Shown here in pieces: positions 23,633 through 31,967 of a DNA stretch of 64,000 nucleotides. The position numbers and the translations under genes are program-made. Within the stretch, counting starts at the first letter, position 1. Each line of letters begins with the position of its first letter. The DNA comes from Tropicimonas sediminicola (GTDB taxonomy: Bacteria > Pseudomonadota > Alphaproteobacteria > Rhodobacterales > Rhodobacteraceae). The stretch spans positions 310,001 to 374,000 of the forward strand of contig NZ_FZOY01000004.1 of NCBI RefSeq assembly GCF_900188335.1, read 5' to 3'. The notes under the pieces are model-generated. The model was not told the DNA's origin. It made no database searches and worked only from the letters and a program-made list of their open reading frames with translations.

Positions 23633-24829
23633 ATGACCGACACCCGCCTTCCCGTCACCGTCCTCTCCGGCTTCCTCGGCGCCGGCAAGACCACCTTGCT
23701 CAACCGCGTGCTGAACAACCGCGACGGCCGCCGCGTCGCCGTGATCGTCAACGACATGTCGGAGGTAAACATCGACGCCGACCTCGTCCGCCAGGGCAGC
23801 GAGCTGTCGCGCTCCGACGAAACCCTGGTGGAGATGTCGAACGGCTGCATCTGCTGCACGCTGCGCGACGATCTGCTGAAGGAGGTGCGGCGGCTTTCCG
23901 AAGAGGGGCGCTTCGACTACCTGCTGATCGAATCCACGGGCATTTCCGAGCCGCTGCCCGTCGCTGCCACCTTCGACTTTCGCGACGAGGCCGGGCAGAG
24001 CCTTTCGGATGTCGCCCGGCTCGACACGATGGTGACCGTGGTCGACGCGGTGAACCTGCTCAAGGATTTCTCCAGCCATGACTTCCTCAGCGATCGCGGC
24101 GAGTCCCTTGGCGACGGCGACGACCGCAGCCTTGTGACGCTGCTGACCGAGCAGATCGAGTTTGCGGACGTGGTGATCCTGAACAAGGTGGCCGATGCCG
24201 GCCCCGCCGCCACCGAGGCCGCGCGCGCGATCATCCGCAGCCTGAACGGCGACGCCCGGATCATGGAGACCAACCATTCCGACGTGCCTGCGAGCGCGAT
24301 CCTCGACACCGGGCTGTTCGATTTCGACAGCGCGCATGAGCACCCGATGTGGGCCAAGGAGCTCTACGGCTTTGCCAATCATGTACCCGAGGACGAGGAA
24401 TACGGGATCACCTCCTTCGTCTACCACGCCCGCGCGCCCTTCGACCCCGCCAGGCTGCACGCGGCGCTGAACGGCCCGCTGCCCGGTACGATCCGCGCCA
24501 AGGGCCACTTCTGGATCGCCTCGCGGCCGGACTGGGCGGTGGAGTTCAGCCTCGCCGGCGCGATGTCCTCGGTGACGCCGCTGGGGCGCTGGTGGGCCTC
24601 GGTGCCGGAAGACAGGTTGCCGACGCATCCCGAGGCGCAAGCCGAGATCGCCCGCCACTGGGCCGAACCCTGGGGAGACCGGCGGCAGGAGATCGTCTTC
24701 ATCGGCGTCGGGCTCGACCGGGAAGCGATCTGCGCCACCCTGAACGCTGCATTGCTCGACGCCGGGGATTTCACACCTGCGGCCTGGGAAGCGCTGCCCG
24801 ATCCGTTCCCGCATTGGGGGCCGCGCTGA
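23633..24829 (+). CDS. COG0523 family GTP-binding metal chaperone (probable zinc allocation protein)
   Basis: A 398-residue P-loop GTPase. Walker A is GFLGAGKT at 13-20; the metal motif SNGCICC has Cys72, Cys74 and Cys75; Walker B is LLIESTGISEP; the guanine motif is LNKVAD. The C-terminal CobW_C domain holds HFWIASRPD and GRWWAS. COG0523 proteins deliver zinc or cobalt to target enzymes, often under zinc starvation. The palindrome upstream supports Zur control and a zinc role. The start is doubtful: ATG 23633 has a weak site, while ATG 23522 follows GAGGATCTCC and would add 37 residues rich in His, Arg and Pro. Confidence 0.88.
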   Translation: MTDTRLPVTVLSGFLGAGKTTLLNRVLNNRDGRRVAVIVNDMSEVNIDADLVRQGSELSRSDETLVEMSNGCICCTLRDDLLKEVRRLSEEGRFDYLLIESTGISEPLPVAATFDFRDEAGQSLSDVARLDTMVTVVDAVNLLKDFSSHDFLSDRGESLGDGDDRSLVTLLTEQIEFADVVILNKVADAGPAATEAARAIIRSLNGDARIMETNHSDVPASAILDTGLFDFDSAHEHPMWAKELYGFANHVPEDEEYGITSFVYHARAPFDPARLHAALNGPLPGTIRAKGHFWIASRPDWAVEFSLAGAMSSVTPLGRWWASVPEDRLPTHPEAQAEIARHWAEPWGDRRQEIVFIGVGLDREAICATLNAALLDAGDFTPAAWEALPDPFPHWGPR

Positions 24830-24950
24830 TGGCGTGGCCCGGATTCCGAAACTGGTCACCTCTACCGAATGCGCGCCCGAAGGCGGGGCGCGCCGTCGTT
24901 GCCCATTCTTGCGACGCCGCCGGAAGCCCCAATCCGGCAGGGGACCTCTG

Positions 24951-25229
24951 ATGCGTGGCAATCGTGGCGCGACACGTCTCCCCAGGAAGCGCCGGACGGG
25001 CGATCCCATGCGCGACTACGACCGGCTCTCGCCGGAGGTTCGGGCATGGCTGGCCTCGGCGCTCCTGCCCTGGCGGCCGAAATCGGCCCAACGCGCCTTT
25101 GAGCGAGCTCTGTCCCGCACCAAGGACAAGGCGCAGGCCATCGACGAGCTGGACCGAATGCAGGAGACGCTCATAGCTCGGGATGCGCGCAAGGTCTGGG
25201 GCGAGAACCACCCGTCGGCCACGCGGTAG
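24951..25229 (+). CDS. small DUF6525-like protein
   Basis: About 92 residues starting MRGNRGATRLPRKRRTGDPM and continuing with YDRLSPEVRAWLASALLPW and AFERALSRTKDKAQAIDELD. This arrangement of a basic N-terminus, then a Leu/Trp helix and a charged helix, is what I recall for DUF6525 proteins of Rhodobacteraceae. A shorter version from ATG 25008 is possible, but the basic N-terminus is part of the family. No function is known. It follows the COG0523 gene by 121 bases on the same strand. Confidence 0.65.
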   Translation: MRGNRGATRLPRKRRTGDPMRDYDRLSPEVRAWLASALLPWRPKSAQRAFERALSRTKDKAQAIDELDRMQETLIARDARKVWGENHPSATR

Positions 25230-25367
25230 AACGCTGAGAGCGCAGCGCAAAACACCGTGTACGCATCGCCCCGGTGCCGTTTGGCCAGTCGCGCCATTGC
25301 ACGGACAGGTTTCAATCCGGCGGGATCTCGTGCAGCCAATGGACGCCCTACCCGATGATCTTGCTTC

Positions 25368-26282
25368 CTAGCTCCATCGAAACGCCCCGGATGCGTTCTC
25401 CTCCAGGTAGACCTCGAAGAAGTCGGTGAAGGTCGCCACCAGGGGCGGAAGCTTCTCGTAGGGCGGGTAGAACAGCGTGAGCCACAGCATCGGCACGGGC
25501 CAGTCGTCCAGCACCGTCTCGACAGCGCCGGAGGCGACTCCTTCCGACGTGATGAAATCCGGCAGGAGCGCCATGCCCCCGCCCTTCAGGACCAACTCGT
25601 AGAGCAGGTCCCCGTTGTTGGAGATCACATCCCCCCGCGCCTGCACCTGCCGCCGGCTTCGGTCCTTCTGGAAGGTCCATGTCTCCGGCTCGGACGTATC
25701 GCCGTAGGACAGACAGGAGAACCGGTCGATCTCGTCGGGTGTCTGCGGCCGGGAAACGCGTTCGAACAGCGCGGGCGCGGCCACCACGTGCCGGGGCACT
25801 TCGCAGATCTTGCGCCAGATGGTCGACTTGTCGGCAGGCGCCTGGCTGATCCGGATCGCCACGTCGCATGGCTCTTCCATGATGTCGATCAGGCGGTCGG
25901 TCAGGCGGATCTGCAACTGCACATGCGGGTAGGCCAGGCGGAAGCTCTCTACCAGTCCGGGCATCAGGCGCAGCCCCAGCGACATCGGCGCATTCAGCCG
26001 CAACTGGCCCCGATCCGGCAGGCTTTCCTGGCGGATCTGCTCGGTCGCCGCATCGAACTCTTCCAGCAGCCCGGTGTAGCGCGCGGCGATCATCGCCCCG
26101 GCGCTGGTTGTCGACACCCTGCGGGTGGTTCGCAGCAGCAACTGCTGACCCAGAGCCTCCTCCAGCCGCGCCACCGCGCGGGTCACGCTGGCAGGCGTCG
26201 TGCCGAGCACCCGCGCGGCGCCGGTGAAACTGCTCTGGCGGGCAACTTCCAGAAACACCCGGATCGGGCCGAGATCGTCCAT
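25368..26282 (-). CDS. LysR family transcriptional regulator divergent from quinone-stress-like operon
   Basis: A 304-residue LysR regulator. The helix-turn-helix is in FTGAARVLGTTPASVTRAVARLEEALG (a stretch starting near residue 19), followed by LLLRTTRRVSTTSAG and a periplasmic-binding-like effector domain (about 90-295). It belongs to the CrgA/AaeR-like subgroup with the RVSTT variant. It is divergently placed, with 115 bases between its start and the glyoxalase-family start at 26398, so it most likely controls that operon and itself. The effector may be a quinone or aromatic electrophile, judged only from the target genes. Confidence 0.88.
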   Translation of the reverse strand: MDDLGPIRVFLEVARQSSFTGAARVLGTTPASVTRAVARLEEALGQQLLLRTTRRVSTTSAGAMIAARYTGLLEEFDAATEQIRQESLPDRGQLRLNAPMSLGLRLMPGLVESFRLAYPHVQLQIRLTDRLIDIMEEPCDVAIRISQAPADKSTIWRKICEVPRHVVAAPALFERVSRPQTPDEIDRFSCLSYGDTSEPETWTFQKDRSRRQVQARGDVISNNGDLLYELVLKGGGMALLPDFITSEGVASGAVETVLDDWPVPMLWLTLFYPPYEKLPPLVATFTDFFEVYLEENASGAFRWS

Positions 26283-26318
26283 GGTTATTATTACGCTTGA
26301 CGCAATAGATTAGGCAAT

Positions 26319-26339
26319 ATTGATGCCGATTGTCTCAAT
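26319..26339. promoter_or_regulatory. candidate LysR-type operator
   Basis: ATTGA and TCAAT form an inverted repeat with exactly 11 bases between the arms, in the short divergent region between the LysR gene and the glyoxalase-family gene. LysR proteins bind dyads of the T-N11-A type, so size and place fit. No other evidence. Confidence 0.4.
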
Positions 26340-26397
26340 GAACATTCGTGCCAAAATCTGTCCCGACGCAATGAACAGGACCAGAGAGGCGCGAACG

Positions 26398-27330
26398 ATG
26401 ATCGACCAGATCAAGGGATTGCACCACGTCACCTCGCTTGCCGGAGATGCCAATGCCAACAACGCGTTCTTCACGAAGACGCTCGGCCTGCGGCGGGTGA
26501 AGAAGACCGTCAACTTCGACGCGCCGGAGGTGTACCACCTCTATTACGGCGACGAAGCCGGGACACCCGGCAGCGTGATGACCTACTTCCCCTTCGGCCA
26601 GACGCCGCCGGGACGGCGCGGGATCGGTGAGGTCGGCGTGACCGAGTTTGCCGTGCCGAAGGGCAGCCTCGGCTATTGGAAGGAGCGGCTTTCGACGCAC
26701 GGCGCAACCGGCCTGTCCGAGGACAGCGCCTTTGGTGCGGACCGTCTGCTCTTCGACGGCCCCGATGGCGACAGCTTCGCGCTGGTCGAGGACGCGCTGC
26801 GCGGCCGCACGCCCTGGACCGGTGGCGATGTGCCGGAGGAAACAGGGGTTCTGGGCTTTCACGGTGCGCGCTTCCGGCTTCGGGATGCCGCCGCCACAGG
26901 CGAGTTGCTGGAGTTCATGGGCTACCAGAAGGCCGAGACCTCGGGCAATCTGACCCGCTACGTCATCGAGGGTGGCAACCCAGCCGACACGATCGACATC
27001 GAGGCCATTCCGACTGCGCGGGTCGCGTCCCAAGGCGCGGGCTCCGTGCATCATATCGCGTTTGCGGTCGAGGACCGTGCGGCGCAGCTGGAGGTGCGCA
27101 AGGCGCTGATGGACACCGGCTACCAGGTCACGCCGGTGATCGACCGGGATTACTTCTGGGCGATCTATTTCCGCACCCCCGGCGGAATCCTCTTCGAGGT
27201 CGCCACCAACGAGCCCGGCTTCGACCGGGACGAAGACACCGCGCATCTGGGCGAGGCGCTGAAGCTGCCCACGCGCTACGAGCCGATCCGGTCGCGCATC
27301 GAGGCGGGACTGGTCCCGATCTCGGACTAG
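26398..27330 (+). CDS. glyoxalase/ring-cleaving dioxygenase family protein (MhqO-like)
   Basis: A 310-residue protein with two vicinal-oxygen-chelate modules. The first begins IKGLHHVTSLAGDANANNAFF, the second includes VLGFHGARFRL, GAGSVHHIAFAVED and FRTPGGILFEVATNEPG; His, His and Glu in these blocks are the metal ligands. It resembles Bacillus MhqO/MhqA and related hydroquinone dioxygenases. The ATG at 26398 follows GAGAGGCGCGAACG. It is the first gene of a five-gene plus-strand run controlled by a divergent LysR. Reaction on quinones or catechols is inferred from family. Confidence 0.86.
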   Translation: MIDQIKGLHHVTSLAGDANANNAFFTKTLGLRRVKKTVNFDAPEVYHLYYGDEAGTPGSVMTYFPFGQTPPGRRGIGEVGVTEFAVPKGSLGYWKERLSTHGATGLSEDSAFGADRLLFDGPDGDSFALVEDALRGRTPWTGGDVPEETGVLGFHGARFRLRDAAATGELLEFMGYQKAETSGNLTRYVIEGGNPADTIDIEAIPTARVASQGAGSVHHIAFAVEDRAAQLEVRKALMDTGYQVTPVIDRDYFWAIYFRTPGGILFEVATNEPGFDRDEDTAHLGEALKLPTRYEPIRSRIEAGLVPISD

Positions 27331-27357
27331 ATCAAGCGCAACACCAAGGAGGTCGCC

Positions 27358-27978
27358 ATGTCGACAGATGCCTACACGGCGCTCGTTCACGCGCCCGCGC
27401 CCGGCGCGCCGCTGATCTTTGCCTTTCACGGCACGGGCGGCGACGAAAACCAGTTCTTCGGCCTCGCGCGGCAACTCATGCCGCAGGCCGGGGTCGTCTC
27501 TCCCCGTGGGGACGTTTCCGAAAGGGGCGCGGCGCGGTTCTTTCGGCGGACCGGCGAGGGCGTCTACGACATGGCGGATCTCGCGGCGCGGACCGAGAAG
27601 ATGGCCGGTTTCGTGGCCGCCCATCGGAAGGCCAACCCCGGCTCGCCGGTCTATGGCTTCGGCTATTCCAACGGCGCCAATATCCTTGCCGCGGTCGCCT
27701 TCAAGCATCCGGAGCTGTTCGACCGGATCGGGCTGCTGCACCCGCTGATCCCGTGGACACCAGAACCGGTTCCGGCGCTGGCGGGGCGCGACTTGCTCGT
27801 CACGGCCGGGCGCCGCGACCCGATATGTCCATGGCCGATGAGCGAGGAGCTGATAGACTGGTTCTCCGAGCAAGGCGCAACGGTTTCGACCCGCATTCAC
27901 GACGGAGGCCACGAGGTGCGCCCCGAGGAAATCGACGCGCTCGCCCTGTTTCTGAACCAGGCGAAAACCGCGGCCTGA
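27358..27978 (+). CDS. alpha/beta hydrolase, phospholipase/carboxylesterase family (MhqD-like)
   Basis: A 206-residue serine hydrolase. FAFHGTGGDENQFF gives the oxyanion-hole region, GYSNGAN carries the nucleophile Ser104, GRRDPICP carries Asp154 and DGGHEV carries His185, a complete triad. The compact size and GTGGDE motif match the carboxylesterase 2 family that includes MhqD. It follows the glyoxalase-family gene by 27 bases with an AAGGAGGTCGCC ribosome site. The pairing MhqO-like plus MhqD-like also occurs in quinone-resistance operons of Gram-positive bacteria. Confidence 0.86.
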   Translation: MSTDAYTALVHAPAPGAPLIFAFHGTGGDENQFFGLARQLMPQAGVVSPRGDVSERGAARFFRRTGEGVYDMADLAARTEKMAGFVAAHRKANPGSPVYGFGYSNGANILAAVAFKHPELFDRIGLLHPLIPWTPEPVPALAGRDLLVTAGRRDPICPWPMSEELIDWFSEQGATVSTRIHDGGHEVRPEEIDALALFLNQAKTAA

Positions 27979-28013
27979 AGCTGGCCGCGGCATTTCAACA
28001 AGGAAAATTGGTC

Positions 28014-28313
28014 ATGGAAAGCATTACGATCACGCGCACGGATACCGACAGCAAGGCACGCTATGCCGCCAGGGTCGCCGGGGTGGAAGGCGAAGGCGAA
28101 CTGACGCTCTCCAAGGTGACGGACAAGCTCATCATCGCCGATCACACCGGCGTGCCCGACACCATGCGCGGCAAGGGCGTCGCGGCGGCGCTCGCCGAAC
28201 GCCTGATCGCGGATGCCCGCGTGGCGGGCCAGCGGATCGTGCCGCTCTGCCCCTTCGTGCGCGCCTATGCCGAGAAGCGGCGCGAGGCGCTGGCGGATGT
28301 CATCCAGTGGTGA
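28014..28313 (+). CDS. small GNAT-type acetyltransferase (COG2388/YidJ-like)
   Basis: A 99-residue protein with the minimal GNAT core typical of the Gcn5-related COG2388 group: IIADHTGVPDTMRGKGVAAALAE, where MRGKGVA is the CoA loop, then RIVPLCPFVRAYAEK with the conserved Cys-Pro-Phe. It starts with ATG 28014 behind AAGGAAAATTGGTC. It is the third gene of the operon. Substrate unknown; related proteins are found in stress operons. Confidence 0.82.
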   Translation: MESITITRTDTDSKARYAARVAGVEGEGELTLSKVTDKLIIADHTGVPDTMRGKGVAAALAERLIADARVAGQRIVPLCPFVRAYAEKRREALADVIQW

Positions 28314-28356
28314 TCCCGGCCCCGCAAACTGCACGCCAGAAATCAAGGAACGCCCC

Positions 28357-29034
28357 ATGAGCCTGAACGCGGATTTCACCCAGGATGTCATCGTCCGGCC
28401 AGAAGACAACCGCTGGGTCGCCTCGCCGATGCCAGGGGTCGACCGGATGATGCTCGACCGGATCGGCGACGAGGTGGCGCGCGCCACGACCATCGTGCGC
28501 TATGCTCCCGACAGCCACTTCTCGCCCCACACCCACGGCGGCGGCGAGGAGTTCATCGTGCTCGACGGCGTGTTCGAGGACGAGCACGGGGCCTTCCCGG
28601 AAGGCGCCTACATCCGGAATCCGCCGACCTCGCGCCACACGCCGGGCTCGAAGCCGGGCTGCGTGATCTTCGTGAAGCTCTGGCAGTTCCAGCCGGAGGA
28701 CCGCACCCATGTGCGCGTGGCGACCGGCAAGCTCGGCAGCGTGGCGGACGCGTCCCGCCCCGGCGTCGCGGTCTCGCCGCTCTATCGCGACGCGCACGAG
28801 GATGTCCGGATCGAGCAATGGTCGGCCGGGACGTCCGCGGCCGTCATGGCGGAGGGCGGTGCGGAGATCCTGCTGCTCTCCGGCAGCCTGCGCCTGGACG
28901 GCGCGGCGCTCTCGCCCTGGACGTGGATCCGCCGTGCCGACGGCCACGACATTGCCCTGACCGCCGGCCCCGAGGGCGCGCGGCTCTGGATCAAGACCGG
29001 GCATCTTCTGGATGTCCGCGCGCCCGAAGCCTGA
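28357..29034 (+). CDS. ChrR-like cupin domain protein
   Basis: A 225-residue cupin protein. The first cupin motif is FSPHTHGGGEEFIVLDGVFEDEHG, with the His and Glu ligands of the metal site, followed by the second motif around RNPPTSRHTPGSKPGC. A second, weaker cupin-like repeat occupies the C-terminal half. It resembles the cupin part of the anti-sigma factor ChrR without its zinc-binding N-terminus. The ATG follows AAGGAACGCCCC. It may detoxify or sense an oxidised small molecule together with the pirin next door; function is not established. Confidence 0.78.
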   Translation: MSLNADFTQDVIVRPEDNRWVASPMPGVDRMMLDRIGDEVARATTIVRYAPDSHFSPHTHGGGEEFIVLDGVFEDEHGAFPEGAYIRNPPTSRHTPGSKPGCVIFVKLWQFQPEDRTHVRVATGKLGSVADASRPGVAVSPLYRDAHEDVRIEQWSAGTSAAVMAEGGAEILLLSGSLRLDGAALSPWTWIRRADGHDIALTAGPEGARLWIKTGHLLDVRAPEA

Positions 29035-29069
29035 CCCTTAGCCCCTTCCCCGAGACAAGGACCAGACCC

Positions 29070-30032
29070 ATGAGTTGGAACCCGACCCTCGCCCCGGATT
29101 GCCCCGATCACGTCAGCGCCGATGCGATCGAGACGCTCATTATCCCCCGCGCCCGCGATATCGGCGGTTTCGAGGTAAGGCGGGCCCTGCCCTCGCCGAA
29201 GCGGCAGATGGTGGGCCCCTTCATCTTTTTCGACCAGATGGGCCCGGCAGAGTTCATCACCGATGGCGGCATCGACGTGCGCCCGCACCCGCATATCGGC
29301 CTCGGCACGGTGACCTATCTCTACCAGGGCGAGTTCGAGCATCGCGACAGCCTCGGCACGCACCAGATGATCTATCCCGGCGAGGTGAACTGGATGCTCG
29401 CCGGGCGGGGCGTGACGCATTCGGAGCGCACCAGCGCCGAGACCCGCGCCACGCGGCACAAGCTGTTCGGCATCCAGACTTGGGTCGCTCTGCCGGAGGA
29501 CCGCGAGGACATGGCGCCGGATTTCGAGCACCACAAGGCAGGCGCCCTGCCGGACCTGAACGAGGGCGGCGCGCAGGCGCGGCTCATTCTCGGCACCGCG
29601 TGGGGCGAGCGCTCGCCCGTTACCATGCAGTCGGAGATCTTCTACGCCGATGTCACCCTGGCCCCGGGGGCGCAGTTTCCCCTGCCGGATGACCACGAGG
29701 ATCGCGGTATCTACGTGACGCAGGGCTCCATCGAGATCGCCGGGCAGAGCTTCGAGGCAGGCCAGATGATGGTCTTCCGTCCGGGCGACCGTCTATCGGT
29801 GCGGGCGGGCTCGCAGGGGGCGCGGCTGATGGCGCTTGGCGGCGAGACGCTGAACGGGCCGCGCTATGTCTGGTGGAACTTCGTCTCGTCCTCGCCGGAC
29901 CGGATCGAAGAGGCCAAGGAAGCCTGGAAAGCGGCGGATTGGGAGAAGGGACCGTTCCACCTGCCGCCGGGGGATGCGGAGGAGTTCATTCCAATCTCCC
30001 CCGAACTGGATCGGCTCAGGATCAAGCGCTAG
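29070..30032 (+). CDS. pirin family protein
   Basis: A 320-residue bicupin. The N-terminal pirin domain shows VGPFIFFDQMGPAEF, DVRPHPHIGLGTVTYLYQGE and PGEVNWMLAGRGVTHSERT, giving the His, His, His and Glu iron ligands. The C-terminal pirin domain contains the DDHEDRGIYVTQGSIE block. Bacterial pirins can cleave quercetin or act in oxidative stress. The start ATG 29070 follows GAGACAAGGACCAGACCC. It ends the LysR-divergent operon, 81 bases before 6-phosphogluconate dehydrogenase. Confidence 0.9.
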   Translation: MSWNPTLAPDCPDHVSADAIETLIIPRARDIGGFEVRRALPSPKRQMVGPFIFFDQMGPAEFITDGGIDVRPHPHIGLGTVTYLYQGEFEHRDSLGTHQMIYPGEVNWMLAGRGVTHSERTSAETRATRHKLFGIQTWVALPEDREDMAPDFEHHKAGALPDLNEGGAQARLILGTAWGERSPVTMQSEIFYADVTLAPGAQFPLPDDHEDRGIYVTQGSIEIAGQSFEAGQMMVFRPGDRLSVRAGSQGARLMALGGETLNGPRYVWWNFVSSSPDRIEEAKEAWKAADWEKGPFHLPPGDAEEFIPISPELDRLRIKR

Positions 30033-30113
30033 GGATGGCGCGGGCGGGCGGGCCATTTCAGCCCCCCTGCCGGCTGCCAGCAAGACCGGACATTCAAACG
30101 GAACGAGGGCAAG

Positions 30114-31523
30114 ATGGACCTTTCCGAAATCGGCCTGATCGGCCTTGGCACCATGGGCGCGGCCCTGTCACTTAACATCGCGGAGAAGGGGTTCCGGATC
30201 TCTGTCTTCAACCGCACGGTGTCTCGGGTGGACGGTTTCCTGGCCGAGGCCGGCCCCTTGGCAGAGCGGATCACGCCGACCCGCTCGCTCGAGGATTTCG
30301 TCGCCTCGCTGGCAGAGCCGCGCGCGATCATTCTCATGGTGCCAGCAGGCGAAGCGGTGGAGGCGCAGATCGCGGCCCTGCGCCCGTTGCTGGGGCCGGA
30401 CGACCTGATCATCGACGCCGGCAATGCCAACTTCCACGACACCAACCGCCGCGCCGCCGAGGCCGTGGCGCAGGGTGTGCCTTATCTCGGCATCGGTGTC
30501 TCTGGCGGCGAGGAGGGCGCACGGCACGGGCCGTCGATCATGGGCGGCGGGGACCGCGCCAACTGGGACCGGGTCTCGCACATTCTCGAGGCGATCAGCG
30601 CCAAGTACGAGGGAGAGCCCTGCGCCACGTGGATGGGCGAGGGCGGTGCCGGCCATTTCGTCAAGACGGTCCACAACGGCATCGAATACGCCGACATGCA
30701 GCTCATCGCCGAGACCTACGGCGTGCTGCGCGATGGCATGGGCCTCTCCGCAGCCGAATGCGGCGAGGTTTTCGGTCGCTGGAACGATGGCCCGCTTCGC
30801 TCCTACCTCGTGGAAATCTCGGCCAGGGTCTCGGCCGCCCTCGATCCGGAAACCGGATCGCCGATGCTCGACGTCATCCTGGACCGGGCCGGACAAAAGG
30901 GCACCGGGCGCTGGACGGTGATCGAGAGCCAGCAGGTTGGCGCACCGGTGCCGGTGATCGAGGCGGCCGTCGCGGCGCGCAACCTGTCGGCGGCACTGGA
31001 AACCCGCCGCGCCGGGCAAGAACTGTTCGGCGCGGCGCCCCAGTCCCTGCCCGACGGCACGCTCTCGCTGGACGACCTCGAAGCCGCGATGATCGCGGGC
31101 AAGATCATGTGCTACGCGCAGGGTTTCGACCTGCTCGCGCGCACCGGGGCGCAGCACGGATGGGCGCTGCCGATGCCCGAGATCGCCGAGGTCTGGCGGG
31201 AAGGCTGCATCATCCGGTCCGACATGCTGAACGACATGGCCGCGGCCCTGCGCGGCGAGCCCGAGCGCAACCTGATCTTTGCGGACTATTTCGCCGATCT
31301 CGTTGCGCGCAACCACGGTGCGCTGCGGAAGGTCGTGTCGACGGGCGCGCTTCACGGCCTGCCCATGCCCGCCCTCTCCGCCGCGCTGAGCTATTTCGAC
31401 ATGATCCGCACCGAGCGCTCGACCGCCAACATGCTTCAGGCGCAACGAGATTTCTTCGGCGCCCACGGCTTCGAACGGATCGATGCCGCGGGCGCGCATC
31501 ACGGCCCATGGGGCAGCAGCTGA
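30114..31523 (+). CDS. gndA: 6-phosphogluconate dehydrogenase, decarboxylating (NADP)
   Basis: A 469-residue protein of normal family length. The Rossmann motif is IGLIGLGTMGAALSLNIAEKG and the NADP-selecting residues follow in FNRTVSRVD. The catalytic region reads LGIGVSGGEEGARHGPSIM and GAGHFVKTVHNGIEYADMQ with Lys and Asn. It oxidises 6-phosphogluconate to ribulose 5-phosphate with CO2 release in the pentose phosphate pathway. The ATG at 30114 follows CGAGGGCAAG. It may be read through from the pirin operon, supplying NADPH, but it also could have its own promoter. Confidence 0.94.
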   Translation: MDLSEIGLIGLGTMGAALSLNIAEKGFRISVFNRTVSRVDGFLAEAGPLAERITPTRSLEDFVASLAEPRAIILMVPAGEAVEAQIAALRPLLGPDDLIIDAGNANFHDTNRRAAEAVAQGVPYLGIGVSGGEEGARHGPSIMGGGDRANWDRVSHILEAISAKYEGEPCATWMGEGGAGHFVKTVHNGIEYADMQLIAETYGVLRDGMGLSAAECGEVFGRWNDGPLRSYLVEISARVSAALDPETGSPMLDVILDRAGQKGTGRWTVIESQQVGAPVPVIEAAVAARNLSAALETRRAGQELFGAAPQSLPDGTLSLDDLEAAMIAGKIMCYAQGFDLLARTGAQHGWALPMPEIAEVWREGCIIRSDMLNDMAAALRGEPERNLIFADYFADLVARNHGALRKVVSTGALHGLPMPALSAALSYFDMIRTERSTANMLQAQRDFFGAHGFERIDAAGAHHGPWGSS

Positions 31524-31740
31524 ACCGGTCTTGTTTCAGGGCGCTGTCCGGGAGGCCGCCAACCGATCTCAACAGGCCGGAGCGGAATGCCTCGTCGCTC
31601 CGCCCCTTTCACGCGGCTCTCGCCCGACGGGGCCTCCATGCTGCGAATGCAGAACGACCCGACGCGCCGCCACTACGGGCGGGTCGAAGCGCCGATCCCG
31701 ACAGGAACCGGTGAACACCACTCGAATGATGGGGAAATTT

Positions 31741-31817
31741 TGGTAGCGGAGGAGGGACTTGAACCCCCGACACGCGGATTATGATTCCGCTGCTCTAACC
31801 AACTGAGCTACTCCGCC
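31741..31817 (-). tRNA. tRNA-Met (CAT anticodon), CCA encoded
   Basis: On the minus strand the cloverleaf runs GGCGGAG, then a GCTC/GAGC D-stem, an anticodon arm GCGGA-ATCATAA-TCCGC with CAT in the loop, a five-base variable loop, a GGGGG-TTCAAGT-CCCTC T-arm and CTCCGCT-A-CCA. The first acceptor pair is G-U. The lack of a C-A mismatch at the first acceptor pair rules out an initiator of the usual type. Elongator Met is most likely; a tRNA-Ile with lysidine would look the same at the DNA level. Confidence 0.93.
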
Positions 31818-31967
31818 CCGAAGCGTGGGCGGGACTTAATGGACGGGGCGCGGGGCGTCAAGCGGATTCGGCCCATTTTCCGGCACTGCCGGACGGGCGT
31901 TGCGCGGGTTGCCCTTTACCTTTGAACCGGGCTTCGCTTGATATGCGCCGAAGCCCGAGGAGAGCCC

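Noticed and set aside
31741-31817. Calling the tRNA an initiator or an isoleucine tRNA
   Set aside because: The first acceptor pair is G-U and the anticodon stem lacks three G-C pairs in the initiator pattern. Ile with lysidine cannot be excluded, but Met is the default for CAT.
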